This document shows, piece after piece, positions 10,232 through 18,614 of a stretch of 64,000 nucleotides of DNA (positions are counted from its first letter, which is position 1; every line of letters begins with the position of its first letter). The translations under genes were made by a program, and so were the position numbers. This stretch comes from FEB-35 sp050263095. Lineage in GTDB: Bacteria; Desulfobacterota; Deferrimicrobia; Deferrimicrobiales; Deferrimicrobiaceae. The notes beneath the pieces are model-generated. The model saw only the letters and a program-made list of their open reading frames with translations, was not told the origin of the DNA and searched no databases. The stretch lies in assembly GCA_050263095.1 (NCBI GenBank), contig JBLNEW010000068.1, forward strand, positions 18,217 to 82,216. The letters are read 5' to 3'.

Positions 10232-11908
10232 ATGGGTGAAGTGCCGGAATATATTCTATCGAAAATACTTAAGAAACGAATCGAGTCTCTAGGATACTCG
10301 TCCCTGAAGAAATTCTATTCCGACCGCAGGGAGCTTGGATGCAGCTACGAACTGCTCCGCCAGGTAGTCTACGGCGGTAAGGTCCCCAGGAGCGAAACGC
10401 TGCTTCGGATCCTCCATGCAATGCGATTTACACCTTCCCAGACCAGGAAAATCATGGAATCCCACTACCGCGGCTATGTCCTCCAGGACGAAATTCCTTC
10501 GCCGCCCTCACCGGAAGCCGGCGAGGGGAAAGAGCCCGATCCGGGCCAGGCCGGAGGGAACGAGCGGGTCGGCCGTACGGAAGACGCCTCCGGCCCGAAC
10601 GGCGAGCGGATGGCCGCGCTTTCCCTCCATGATCCGGCCGTTATCGAATCCTGCCTGACCCGCTCGATGCGGAAGATACCACTGCAGGGAAACGAGGATT
10701 TCTGGGAAATGCTGCGCCGGATGACGGAAATCGCGGAGCGCAAGGTCCAGGAAATCACGCGAAGGAAGGAGGACCAGCCGCTGCTCTTCGAAAAGGAGCC
10801 CGAGGCGATCTACCACTTCCTGGTCCGAAGGGCGAAGATACCTCCCTACCTCTCGAAAGGGGAAAACGTTCAGCTGGAATTTTCCCGGGGCATCGACTAC
10901 GGGGACCGATTCCGCGGCGCGCTTCTCGGCGGCGCGATCGGCGAGGCGCTTGGCAGGCCCGCCCAGGGGCTTTCCCCCCGGGACGTCCGCGAGCTATACG
11001 GGAAGATCGAGGGATACGCTCCGTTGCGCTCGCACGGAAGAAAGCCTGCCGACTCAAACCCGCCCCCGCCCGCCTTCCTCCTGCTGGCTCGTTCGCTGGT
11101 CCGACATGGAAGGGTGGACCCGGAGGAGATCGCGGCCCTTTTCGCCGCCGCACCGGGCCGGTCGCGCGGAGGCGCGGAGTCCGAGTTCGCGGCGAACCTG
11201 GCGGATCGCGGCTATCCCTGGTTCGAGTCCGGCGTGAACGCGCCCGACAGCGCCCCGGCCTCATGGATCGCTCCCCTGCCTCTATTGCGCGCGGCGGACT
11301 TCCGCAGGATGAAGCTGGAGGCGGGGATCGTGGCCTCCATAACGCACCCGAACGCCGCGGCGATAGCGGGAGCGATCGCCCAGGCGACGGCCGTCGCGCG
11401 GCTGCTGCACTCGCCTTCCGGCTCCCTCGACGGGCTGGGGTTCGTCCGCGGAATCTCCACGGCAATCACCGGAATCGAGCCGGACCGGGCCGCGCGAAGC
11501 CGGCAGGGAAGGCAATCGCCGGCCTTGTTGCGCAAACTTGGAACGGAGCTGGCCGCATTGCTGCTGCGGCGCGCCGAAATAGAGGAGATGCAGGAATCGC
11601 TGGGGAACGGAACCGCGGTCCAGGAGGGATTGCCCTTCGCGTGGGCATGTTTCCTTCGGTCGCCGGATAGTTTTCCTGAAGTCGTCCTGCCGGCGGCCAA
11701 CCTCGGCAACGACGCCGAGGGGGCCGCATCCATGGCGGGGAGCCTGTGCGGCGCCTACATGGGCGCTTCCGCGATACCGGAACGATTCCTTTCCGGCCTG
11801 CCATGGAGGAAGGAACTGGAGCAGGCCGCGGACGATCTGCTGTCGCTCGCACGCCGCGATCCGGAAAAGGGCGGGGCTGTCCCCCCGGCGGCGCCTACCT
11901 CATCATGA
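10232..11908 (+). CDS. HTH domain fused to a degenerate ADP-ribosylglycohydrolase-like domain
   Basis: 558 residues from the ATG at 10232, which follows an AAGGAT ribosome-binding site. Residues 1-90 look like a helix-turn-helix module (YSSLKKFYSDRRELGCSYELLRQVVYGGKVPRSETLLRIL). A charged linker and helical segment follow. From about residue 225 there is an ADP-ribosylglycohydrolase fold, with RGALLGGAIGEALGRPAQG at its start and NLGNDAEGAASMAGSLCGAYMG near its end. Active members have a DDT-type metal site after the first motif and GGDTDT in the second. Here these read ADSNPPPP and GNDAEG, so most metal ligands are lost. I infer a ligand-sensing or regulatory role rather than hydrolysis. The 3' end overlaps the convergent acyl-CoA dehydrogenase gene by 14 bases. 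Confidence 0.7.
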   Translation: MGEVPEYILSKILKKRIESLGYSSLKKFYSDRRELGCSYELLRQVVYGGKVPRSETLLRILHAMRFTPSQTRKIMESHYRGYVLQDEIPSPPSPEAGEGKEPDPGQAGGNERVGRTEDASGPNGERMAALSLHDPAVIESCLTRSMRKIPLQGNEDFWEMLRRMTEIAERKVQEITRRKEDQPLLFEKEPEAIYHFLVRRAKIPPYLSKGENVQLEFSRGIDYGDRFRGALLGGAIGEALGRPAQGLSPRDVRELYGKIEGYAPLRSHGRKPADSNPPPPAFLLLARSLVRHGRVDPEEIAALFAAAPGRSRGGAESEFAANLADRGYPWFESGVNAPDSAPASWIAPLPLLRAADFRRMKLEAGIVASITHPNAAAIAGAIAQATAVARLLHSPSGSLDGLGFVRGISTAITGIEPDRAARSRQGRQSPALLRKLGTELAALLLRRAEIEEMQESLGNGTAVQEGLPFAWACFLRSPDSFPEVVLPAANLGNDAEGAASMAGSLCGAYMGASAIPERFLSGLPWRKELEQAADDLLSLARRDPEKGGAVPPAAPTSS

Positions 11909-13037
11909 TTTCCTTGGCGATCACCAGGCGCTGGATCTGGCTGGTCCCTTCGTAAATCTGCAGGAGCTTCGCGTCGCGCATAAGCTTCTCCACCGGGTAA
12001 TCCTTCATGTAGCCGTAGCCCCCGAAAATCTGGACCGCGTCGGTGGTCACGCGCATCGCCAGGTCAGCGGCGAACGCCTTCGCGAAGGACGACTCCTTCG
12101 TGTTGCGCCTGCCCTGGTCGATAAGCCAGGCGCTCTTGAGGGTGAGAAGACGCGCCGCCTCGATGTCCATAGCCATGTCGGCAAGCAGGAAATGTATCGC
12201 CTGGTTCATCGCGATCGGCATCCCGAACTGCACCCGCTCCTTCGAGTACTGCATCGCGTGTTCGAAAGCGGCCCGCGCCACGCCGACCGACATCGCCGCG
12301 ACCGTCGGCCTGGCGTAGTCCAGCGTCTTCATCGCGATCTTGAACCCGTCCCCCTCCTTGCCCAGCAGATTCGCCGCCGGTACGCGCACGTCCTCGAACA
12401 GCACGTCCGAGGTATCGGACGCGCGCTGCCCCATCTTGTCCTCCTTCTTGCCCGGTGAAACCCCTCCGAGCGAGCGCGGGACCACGAACGCCGACAGCCC
12501 CTTGTGCCCCTTGGAGCGGTCGGTCGAAGCGAAAACCGTGTACTGGGATGCGTAGGTCCCGTTGGTGATGAAGCATTTCCTGCCGTTCAGGATATAGCCG
12601 TCCGCGTCCTTTTTCGCGGTGGTTGCTATGCCGCCGGCGTCCGAGCCCGCCCCCGGCTCCGTGAGGCAGAACGAGGCGTACATCAGTTCCCGCGCGTAGG
12701 GGGCGACGAATTCCTTTTTCTGGTCATCCGTCCCGGCTATGAGTATCGGCGTAAGGGCGAGCCCGTTCGAGGTCATCGAAGTGGCGATGCCGGAGCAACC
12801 CCATCCCAGCTCCTCCTCGATGATGCAGGACTCCAGGGAGCCAAGCCCCAGCCCTCCGTGCGCTTCGGGGATGAATCCCGTCATAAGCCCCAGGTCGAAC
12901 GCCTTCCGGAAGATCTCCTTCGGGAAAGCCCCCGTGCGGTCCGCCTCCCCGGCCTTCGGACGGATTTCGTTCGCCGCGAACTTCCGGGCCATGTCCTGGA
13001 GCGCCGTCTGCTCTTCAGTGAAATCGAAACCGATCAT
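11895..13037 (-). CDS. Acyl-CoA dehydrogenase
   Basis: 380 residues, the standard length. Family blocks are CLTEPGAGSDAGGIATTA (FAD and substrate contact), the FGGYGYMKDYPVEKLMRDAKLL helix and the catalytic-base region IYEGTSQIQRLVIAK, with Glu363 as the likely base. It oxidises a fatty or short-chain acyl-CoA to the enoyl-CoA and passes electrons to ETF. Its ATG overlaps the TetR stop codon by 4 bases, so it is co-translated with its probable regulator. Chain-length specificity cannot be assigned; the position of the base fits short- or medium-chain and glutaryl-type enzymes. Confidence 0.9.
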   Translation of the reverse strand: MIGFDFTEEQTALQDMARKFAANEIRPKAGEADRTGAFPKEIFRKAFDLGLMTGFIPEAHGGLGLGSLESCIIEEELGWGCSGIATSMTSNGLALTPILIAGTDDQKKEFVAPYARELMYASFCLTEPGAGSDAGGIATTAKKDADGYILNGRKCFITNGTYASQYTVFASTDRSKGHKGLSAFVVPRSLGGVSPGKKEDKMGQRASDTSDVLFEDVRVPAANLLGKEGDGFKIAMKTLDYARPTVAAMSVGVARAAFEHAMQYSKERVQFGMPIAMNQAIHFLLADMAMDIEAARLLTLKSAWLIDQGRRNTKESSFAKAFAADLAMRVTTDAVQIFGGYGYMKDYPVEKLMRDAKLLQIYEGTSQIQRLVIAKEIMMR

Positions 13038-13663
13038 TCTCCCCCTCCCTTCGCGGGCGCCGGCACCGAAAGCCCTTCGGCGAAAATCCTGTATATTTCT
13101 TCCGCAGCCGCGGCCGGATCGTATTTGCGCTTGCGGGAAAGCACGTAGGCCAGCGAGATCTCGTCAAGCGCCCCGAAGATCGCACGTCGCGCCAGCGTGA
13201 CGTTCAGCTCGCGGCGGAAGACGCCTTCCCGCTTCCCGTCCTCGAGGATGGCGCTTATGACGTCCAGGTACTCCAGGAACTTTACCGGGACATATTCCTT
13301 CATGAACTTGTTGCTCTGCCGGAGCTCCACCTGGATCACCTCGATGAGGCCCGCCTCGCGCGTAAGAAGATCCATGTGGTTCCGGATGAAGATCCTCAGC
13401 CGCGAGAGCGCCCCGTCCCCATCCGCGACGCGGGTCCGGATGTCGGCCACGACTTCCCCCATCTTCTCCTCGAAGAGCGAGATCAGGAGATCGTCCTTGT
13501 TCTTGAAATAAAGGTAGATGGTCCCGTCCGCGACTCCCGCGAGCCTTGCGATCTCGGATATCTTCGAGTTGAAGTAGCCTTTCTGGGAAAAGATCTTTAT
13601 CGCCGCCCGCAGAATCCGCTCACGCTTGGCGACCCCTCCGCCCCGCGGCCCTCGCCTGGCCAT
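13034..13663 (-). CDS. TetR-family regulator, FadR-like
   Basis: 209 residues. The N-terminal HTH reads ILRAAIKIFSQKGYFNSKISEIARLAGVADGTIYLYFKNKDDLL, the classic TetR signature. The C-terminal helical ligand domain is typical of Gram-positive/Thermus FadR (YsiA-like) proteins that sense acyl-CoA. It forms a two-gene operon with acyl-CoA dehydrogenase. A TGAATGA-N4-TCATTCA operator lies 13 bases upstream of its ATG, so autoregulation with derepression by an acyl-CoA is likely (inference). Confidence 0.88.
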   Translation of the reverse strand: MARRGPRGGGVAKRERILRAAIKIFSQKGYFNSKISEIARLAGVADGTIYLYFKNKDDLLISLFEEKMGEVVADIRTRVADGDGALSRLRIFIRNHMDLLTREAGLIEVIQVELRQSNKFMKEYVPVKFLEYLDVISAILEDGKREGVFRRELNVTLARRAIFGALDEISLAYVLSRKRKYDPAAAAEEIYRIFAEGLSVPAPAKGGGE

Positions 13664-13675
13664 CGCCCCTCCTTA

Positions 13676-13693
13676 TGAATGAACAATCATTCA
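13676..13693. promoter_or_regulatory. TetR/FadR-type operator
   Basis: Perfect inverted repeat TGAATGA-ACAA-TCATTCA. This arrangement matches operators known for TetR-family fatty-acid regulators such as Bacillus FadR. It lies just downstream of the -10 box of the tetR promoter, covering the expected transcription start. Confidence 0.8.
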
Positions 13694-13700
13694 ACAAGTG

Positions 13701-13732
13701 ATTAACACGCGTGCACTTGACCTGTCAAGTGC
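13701..13732 (-). promoter_or_regulatory. Promoter of tetR-acyl-CoA dehydrogenase operon with second palindrome
   Basis: Read on the minus strand, TTGACA (13728-13723), 16-base spacer and GTTAAT (13706-13701) form a sigma-70 promoter. A second perfect palindrome, GCACTTGAC-CT-GTCAAGTGC (13713-13732), covers the -35 box. It differs in sequence from the TetR operator. It may be a site for another regulator, or part of the weak 3' hairpin of the IclR transcript that ends upstream. Confidence 0.55.
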
Positions 13733-13774
13733 GCACGCCCGGCGCGGACGGAAAGGCGAAAAAAAGGGGGTGGA

Positions 13775-14554
13775 TTACTCCCTGAATCCCAGGCGCGTGG
13801 ACAGCGCCTTGGCGCAACGGGCCACTTCCGGTCCGATCTTCTGCCCGATCTTCTCGTCGGGGAGCCGGTGGGCCGGGCCGGTGACGCTCAACGCCGCGAT
13901 CACCTTCCGCGTGTAGTCGCGGACTGGCGAAGCGACGCAGCGCAATCCTTCCTCGAACTCCTCCAGGTCGGTGGCGTATCCGAGCTCGATTACCGTCGCG
14001 AGGTGTTTGAGAAGCTCCTCCGGGCTGGTGATCGTGTTCTTCGTGTACTTGTAAAGTTCCGCATGGAACCTCTTGCGGATCTCCTCTTCCGAGTCGAAAG
14101 CGACCAGCGCCTTCCCTGCCGCGGTCGCGTGGAGCGGCATGTGGAGCCCGACGCGGGAAATGACCCGCACGGTCGAGGTCGTTTCCACCGCGTCCAGGTA
14201 GACTACATCTGCGCCCCGCAGAATGGAGACGTAGCTGGTCTCGCCGGAGCTCTCGGCAAGCTCGCGCAGTATCGGCTGGGCCTGCTTCAGGAGGCCCCTC
14301 TGGTGAATGAAAGTCTGCCCCAGTTCCAGGCACTTGATCCCAAGGCGATAATTGTCGTTGGTCCTGTTCTGTTCTATGTAATTCCTTGACTGCAGCGTGG
14401 CCAGGATGCGGAATACGTTGTTTTTATGCAGTTTAAGTTTCTTGCTGAGCTCCGTGACGCCGAGTTCGTCCATCTCGCCGCGGAATTCCTCCAGCACATC
14501 GAGAGCATGTGCGACCGACTGTATGATGTAGTTGGACTTGTCCCGCCTGACCAT
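13775..14554 (-). CDS. IclR-family transcriptional regulator
   Basis: 259 residues from the ATG at 14554, which follows a GGAGGA ribosome-binding site. The N-terminal winged HTH reads SVAHALDVLEEF...LGVTELSKKLKLHKNNVFRILATLQSRNYIEQ. The C-terminal IclR effector domain has GLHMPLHATAAGKALVAF and EEGLRCVASPVRDYTRKVIAALSVTGP. The genes it controls are not evident. It lies between the acyl-CoA dehydrogenase operon and the lysine/folate genes, on the same strand as both. A palindrome upstream may be its own operator. Confidence 0.85.
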   Translation of the reverse strand: MVRRDKSNYIIQSVAHALDVLEEFRGEMDELGVTELSKKLKLHKNNVFRILATLQSRNYIEQNRTNDNYRLGIKCLELGQTFIHQRGLLKQAQPILRELAESSGETSYVSILRGADVVYLDAVETTSTVRVISRVGLHMPLHATAAGKALVAFDSEEEIRKRFHAELYKYTKNTITSPEELLKHLATVIELGYATDLEEFEEGLRCVASPVRDYTRKVIAALSVTGPAHRLPDEKIGQKIGPEVARCAKALSTRLGFRE

Positions 14555-14609
14555 CTCGCGTCCTCCATGTAGGCTGTTGGAAAAGGGATTACAAAACAAT
14601 GTTACATAT

Positions 14610-14624
14610 ATTCCATACGGGAAT
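14610..14624. promoter_or_regulatory. Candidate IclR operator
   Basis: Inverted repeat ATTCC-N5-GGAAT, 56 bases upstream of the iclR start in an AT-rich gap. Many IclR proteins bind short TTCC/GGAA palindromes and repress their own gene. The assignment rests on position and symmetry only. Confidence 0.35.
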
Positions 14625-14734
14625 GGGTGTCAACAGAAAAATATAACGGCTTTATCGCGATTGGGCTTCCGGTATACGATCCCGTAACTAGAGTCGAAAT
14701 ACCGAGTGTAAACCGTGTCTTTTTAAGGCATTAT

Positions 14735-14751
14735 CGGTTGTAAAACAACCG
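14735..14751 (-). terminator. Hairpin downstream of the TPR lipoprotein gene
   Basis: Perfect 7-base stem CGGTTGT with ACAACCG and a 3-base loop, 16 bases after the TPR stop codon. There is no clear U-run after it on the minus strand, so it is at best a weak terminator or an RNA-stabilising hairpin. Confidence 0.35.
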
Positions 14752-14766
14752 GAAATAAAATGTGTT

Positions 14767-15324
14767 TCATTTGAATTTAGGCTTTTCCGGGGCGGTCATG
14801 CCCTTCATCCTTGAGATCTCGCTCTTCAGGGATTCCCTGTACGGATAGTTCGGAACGTTTTCCAGCAGCGCCTCCCAGGCTCGTATCCCCCCCTCCACGT
14901 CGCGTTTGTCGTGGATGAGGATTATGCCGAGGTTGTAGCGAGACTGCGCATGCCTGGGATCCATCGAAATGGCCTTTTTCAGTTCTTCAATTGCCCTGTC
15001 CGGGTCACCGGTCCTGCGGTAGCTGACTGCCATGTCCGTCCTCACGTTGACGTTACGGGGGTCGAGGGCAAGAGCCTTCCGGTAATGTTCGATTGCGAGC
15101 AGATCCTGCCGCGTATCGAAATAAAGGTTCCCGATGTTAATAAGCGCCTGCAGGTTGTTCGGGTCTTTCTTCAGTATTTCCTTGTAGTTTTCTATTTGCG
15201 AGAGGGCGTTAAGGTTTATCGTCTCCCCCTCTCCCGCGGGCTGCGGCGCCTCTTTTTTACGGCATCCCGCCGGAAACAGCATGACGAGCGCCAATGCAAC
15301 CGCCAGCGCCGACTTGCGCATCAT
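14767..15324 (-). CDS. TPR-repeat lipoprotein
   Basis: 185 residues. An N-terminal signal peptide (MMRKSALAVALALVMLFPAGC) ends in a lipobox PAGC, so the mature protein should be anchored to a membrane by the cysteine. About three tetratricopeptide repeats follow (NNLQALINIGNLYFD..., NVNVRTDMAVSYRRTGD..., RHAQSRYNLGIILIH...). An AAGGAGG ribosome-binding site precedes two adjacent ATGs at 15324 and 15321, and either could be used. It is the last gene of the long minus-strand cluster and is followed by a small hairpin. It probably acts as an assembly or scaffold factor in the envelope; no specific partner is evident. Confidence 0.75.
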   Translation of the reverse strand: MMRKSALAVALALVMLFPAGCRKKEAPQPAGEGETINLNALSQIENYKEILKKDPNNLQALINIGNLYFDTRQDLLAIEHYRKALALDPRNVNVRTDMAVSYRRTGDPDRAIEELKKAISMDPRHAQSRYNLGIILIHDKRDVEGGIRAWEALLENVPNYPYRESLKSEISRMKGMTAPEKPKFK

Positions 15325-15346
15325 GCAATCCTCCTTCCCTCTGATA

Positions 15347-15814
15347 TCAAACGGGCAAAACCTCCAGCGGATCCCGGCACGCGTCCAGGAGCTCCCTGAC
15401 TGTCCTTCCCTCCGGCGGCACCGGCGCGCCGGCGGCAACCTCGGACGCCGGCAAAAGGCAGAACCTGCGGAACGGAAGCCCCGGGTGCGGGATGACCAGG
15501 TGCGGCTCGCTCACCGTCTTGTCGCCCATGAGCAGAATGTCGACATCCAGCTCCCGCGGCCCCCACCTTGCCGCGGACTTTCTCCCGGAGGCCGCCTCCA
15601 CCTCCTTGACGAATTCCAGGAGATCGTCGGGCGGAAGGCCGCATCTCCCCCGGACCGCCATGTTCAGGAACCAGGGCTGGCCCGCTCTTCCCCACGGTTC
15701 GCTCGCGTAGACGCGGGATACCAGCTCCACATCCACGTTCCGGGAAAGAAGCATAAGACCATCCCGCAGCCGCCTCACCCGCCGCCCCACGTTGCTGCCG
15801 AGCAGCAGGACTAC
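15347..15814 (-). CDS. folK: 2-amino-4-hydroxy-6-hydroxymethyldihydropteridine pyrophosphokinase (5' end uncertain)
   Basis: About 155 residues. It transfers pyrophosphate from ATP to the pterin alcohol in folate synthesis. Family motifs are LLGSNVG near the N terminus, EPWGRAGQPWFLNMAV, the signature RWGPRELDVDILLMGD, and IPHPGLPFRRF. The start is a puzzle. Between the dapL stop (15835) and the conserved LLLGSN block there is no ATG, GTG or TTG in frame, and none in the overlapping tail of dapL. The boundary given (a GTA codon) is where homology should begin, not a start codon. Possible explanations are a CTG or other rare start coupled to dapL termination, or a one-base sequence error that hides a normal start. 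Confidence 0.75.
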   Translation of the reverse strand, partial: VVLLLGSNVGRRVRRLRDGLMLLSRNVDVELVSRVYASEPWGRAGQPWFLNMAVRGRCGLPPDDLLEFVKEVEAASGRKSAARWGPRELDVDILLMGDKTVSEPHLVIPHPGLPFRRFCLLPASEVAAGAPVPPEGRTVRELLDACRDPLEVLPV

Positions 15815-15834
15815 GTCCCCGGGCGATGGTCCGC

Positions 15835-17004
15835 CTAGAACCCGACCTTTTTCATCCTTTCGATCGCTTCCCGTATCCGCGACTTCTCCTTGGTCAGGGC
15901 GATCCGGATGTACCCCTCGCCGCTCCGGCCGAAACCGTTCCCGGGAGTCGTGACGATCCCGGTATTCGCCAGCAGGTGCTCGCAGAACGTGCCCGACGTG
16001 TATCCTTTCGGCACGGGTATCCATACGTAGAAGGTGGCCGGAGGCGTGACTGGATCAAGGCCGAGCGCGCGCAGCCCCGGCAGCAGCACGTCCCTTCGCT
16101 CCTGGTACGTCCGCCTGATTCCGTCGGTCGCCGCCTGCCCCGCCCCAAGCGCCTCGATCGCCGCTCCCTGGATGGCCTGGAAGACGCCGCTGTCCACGTT
16201 GGTCTTGACTTTGCCCAGCCCTCCCACCAGCTCCGGATTGCCCACGGCGAATCCTATCCGCCATCCGGTCATGTTGTAGGTCTTGGAGAGGGAGTGGAAC
16301 TCGATGCAACGTTTCTTCGCGCCGGGAAGCTCCAGGATGCTCATCGGCTTGACGCCGTCGAAATATATCTCGGTATACGCCACGTCGTGGGCCACGATGA
16401 GGTCGTGCTCTTCCGCGAAGGCCAGCACCTTCCCGTAGAACTTGCGGTCGGCGACCGCCGAGGTCGGATTGTTGGGGTAATTTATGAACAGTATTTTGGC
16501 CCTGGACAGGACGCCGGCGGGGATCCGGTCCAGCTCGGGCAGAAACCCGTTTTCCCGCTTCAGCGGCATGAAGTGGGATTTGCCCCCCGCGAACATCGTG
16601 GCGATGTGGTAAACGGGATACCCCGGGTCCGGGACCAGGACCACGTCGCCGGGGTTTACGTACGCCAGCGGGAAGTGGGCGATCCCTTCCTTTGACCCTA
16701 TCAGCGCCACGACCTCCGTCGCCGGGTCGAGCGAAACCCCGAACCTTTCCCGGTACCACCCGGCGGCGGCGGCCCTGAACTGCGGAAGCCCCTCGTAGGA
16801 GGGATACTGGTGGTTCGCCGGTATCGCCGATTCACGCTTCATCCGGTCCACGATGAACTTGGGCGTGGGGCGGTCCGGATCCCCGACGCCGAGGTCGATG
16901 ATGTCGACGCCACGCGCCTTGACCTCCTGCTTCTTGCGGTCAAGCTCCGCAAACAGGTACGGCGGCAGCGCCTGGATACGGCTGGATAGCGTGAAGCGGC
17001 TCAT
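15835..17004 (-). CDS. dapL: LL-diaminopimelate aminotransferase-type class I/II aminotransferase
   Basis: 389 residues, fold-type I PLP enzyme. The substrate segment DIIDLGVGDPDRPTP, the NYPNNPTSAV loop and the PLP-lysine block HSLSKTYNMTGWRIGFAVGNPE are those of the DapL/MJ1391 group. It converts tetrahydrodipicolinate plus glutamate directly to LL-diaminopimelate. Co-location with dapB, dapA, dapF and lysA, with no dapD or dapE nearby, supports this role. Some family members act on alanine, aspartate or aromatic amino acids, so the call relies partly on context. It starts 27 bases after the FAH-family gene stop. Confidence 0.8.
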   Translation of the reverse strand: MSRFTLSSRIQALPPYLFAELDRKKQEVKARGVDIIDLGVGDPDRPTPKFIVDRMKRESAIPANHQYPSYEGLPQFRAAAAGWYRERFGVSLDPATEVVALIGSKEGIAHFPLAYVNPGDVVLVPDPGYPVYHIATMFAGGKSHFMPLKRENGFLPELDRIPAGVLSRAKILFINYPNNPTSAVADRKFYGKVLAFAEEHDLIVAHDVAYTEIYFDGVKPMSILELPGAKKRCIEFHSLSKTYNMTGWRIGFAVGNPELVGGLGKVKTNVDSGVFQAIQGAAIEALGAGQAATDGIRRTYQERRDVLLPGLRALGLDPVTPPATFYVWIPVPKGYTSGTFCEHLLANTGIVTTPGNGFGRSGEGYIRIALTKEKSRIREAIERMKKVGF

Positions 17005-17031
17005 GTCTCAAGGTTCTCCGTTTCGCATGGA

Positions 17032-17796
17032 CTATTGGGGCACGACCCGGTTGGTCAAGGGGCCTATGCCCTCTATATCGACCGTCATGACGTCCCCCGC
17101 CTTGACCGCCCCCACCCCGGGGGGGGTCCCGGTGGCTATCACGTCCCCCGGGAAAAGGGTCATGACGCCGGTTATGAACTCCACCAGCCGGAAGACGGAC
17201 GCGCCCATCTCGCGGGTGTTCCCGTCCTGCCGGACCACTCCGTTCACGAGGCACCGGATCCGGAGCGAGGAAGGATCGAGCACCGTCTCGATCCAGGGGC
17301 CGATCGGCGCAAAGGTGTCGAACCCTTTCGCCCGCGCGTAAAGGCCGTCCTTCGCCTGAAGGTCGCGCGCCGTCACGTCGTTTATGCAGGTGTATCCCAG
17401 TATCACGGAAGGCGCGTCCTTCGCCGCCACGGCCTTGGCGACGCGCCCGATCACAACCGCCAGTTCGGCCTCGTAATCGAGGCGCCGAGTTGCACGCGGG
17501 TATACCACGTCCCCCCCCGGATGATTCAGTGCCGACGGCGCCTTGAGGAATATGAGCGGCTCCTCGGGGATCTTCTTTCCCATCTCGCGCGCGTGGTCCT
17601 TGTAGTTGAGCCCGACCGCGACGATCTTGGAGGGGGAAACCGGGGCCAGCAGCCGGACCTCGCCCAGCGGGTGGACGTTCCCGGTGAAGCGGACCTCGTC
17701 GAACGGTTGCCCCGCGGTCTCGCGGATCCCGCCGCTCTCCGGATCGAGCACGCCGCACGATGCCTTGCCGTCCTTCTCGAACCGCAAAAGCTTCAT
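17032..17796 (-). CDS. Fumarylacetoacetate hydrolase (FAH) family protein
   Basis: 254 residues. The FAH fold is shown by KIVAVGLNYKDHAREM, the metal-ligand block RLDYEAELAVVIG (two Glu), NDVTARDLQ and the closing GDVIATGTPPGVG segment. Members hydrolyse or decarboxylate acylpyruvates and oxaloacetate, or isomerise homoprotocatechuate products. It sits between dapB and dapL, 6 bases downstream of the dapB stop region in transcription order. A role in clearing oxaloacetate or an acylpyruvate by-product is plausible but unproven. It is not a known step of lysine synthesis. Confidence 0.82.
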   Translation of the reverse strand: MKLLRFEKDGKASCGVLDPESGGIRETAGQPFDEVRFTGNVHPLGEVRLLAPVSPSKIVAVGLNYKDHAREMGKKIPEEPLIFLKAPSALNHPGGDVVYPRATRRLDYEAELAVVIGRVAKAVAAKDAPSVILGYTCINDVTARDLQAKDGLYARAKGFDTFAPIGPWIETVLDPSSLRIRCLVNGVVRQDGNTREMGASVFRLVEFITGVMTLFPGDVIATGTPPGVGAVKAGDVMTVDIEGIGPLTNRVVPQ

Positions 17797-17802
17797 CGAA
17801 GG

Positions 17803-18606
17803 CTATATTCCCAGCACGGCGCGCATGTCGTAGAGGCCGGGAGGCTTTCCCGCCACCCACGCGGCCGCGCGGGCCGCCCCTCGCGCGAACGTCTCCCGGC
17901 TGTGGGCGCGGTGGGTGATCTCGAAACGCTCGCCGATCCCCCCGAAGACCAGTGTGTGCTCTCCCACCACGTCGCCCGCCCGCACGGCGAAGACGCCGAT
18001 CTCCTTCCGCGACCGCTCCCCCACGATTCCGCGGCGGCCGTAGATGCCCGCGTCCTTCATATCCCTTCCGAGCGCCGCCGCCACGGAATCCGCGAGCTTC
18101 ACGGCAGTCCCCGAAGGGGAATCCTTCTTGAAACGGTGGTGCACCTCGACTATCTCCACGTCGTACTCGTCGCCCAGCACCACGGCCGCATCGGCCGCCA
18201 GCTTGAACATGAGGTTGACGCCGACGCTCATGTTCGGCGACAGGACGCACGGAATGCCCTTCGCCGCTTCCCGGACTTCCGAAACCTGTTCGGGCGCAAG
18301 CCCGGTGCTTCCGATAACGATCGCCTTCCCGGCGGCAAACGCCTGGCGCGCATGGGACACAGACGACGCGGCATGCGTGAAGTCGATCGCCACGTCGGCC
18401 GTCGCGATCGCATTCGGGAAATCGTCCGTGACAGGCACTCCGGACTTCCCCGCGCCCGCCGCCTCGAGGGCGTCCTGCCCGATGAGCGAATGACCCGGCG
18501 CCTCCACCGCGCCTGAAAGGACCAGCCCGAACGGGCGCTCCCTCAGCACGGAGAGTACCGCCCTCCCCATCCTGCCCATGGCGCCGCAAACCACCACTCT
18601 CGCCAT
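17803..18606 (-). CDS. dapB: 4-hydroxy-tetrahydrodipicolinate reductase
   Basis: 267 residues from MARVVVCGAMGRMGR. The Rossmann loop CGAMGRMG binds NAD(P)H. The family motif EVHHRFKKDSPSGTA carries the catalytic histidine and lysine and the substrate-binding SGTA. SPNMSVGVNLMF is also typical. It reduces the product of DapA. The start follows the dapA stop by 8 bases; a longer upstream frame overlapping dapA is not needed. Confidence 0.95.
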   Translation of the reverse strand: MARVVVCGAMGRMGRAVLSVLRERPFGLVLSGAVEAPGHSLIGQDALEAAGAGKSGVPVTDDFPNAIATADVAIDFTHAASSVSHARQAFAAGKAIVIGSTGLAPEQVSEVREAAKGIPCVLSPNMSVGVNLMFKLAADAAVVLGDEYDVEIVEVHHRFKKDSPSGTAVKLADSVAAALGRDMKDAGIYGRRGIVGERSRKEIGVFAVRAGDVVGEHTLVFGGIGERFEITHRAHSRETFARGAARAAAWVAGKPPGLYDMRAVLGI

Positions 18607-18614
18607 ATTTCCGC

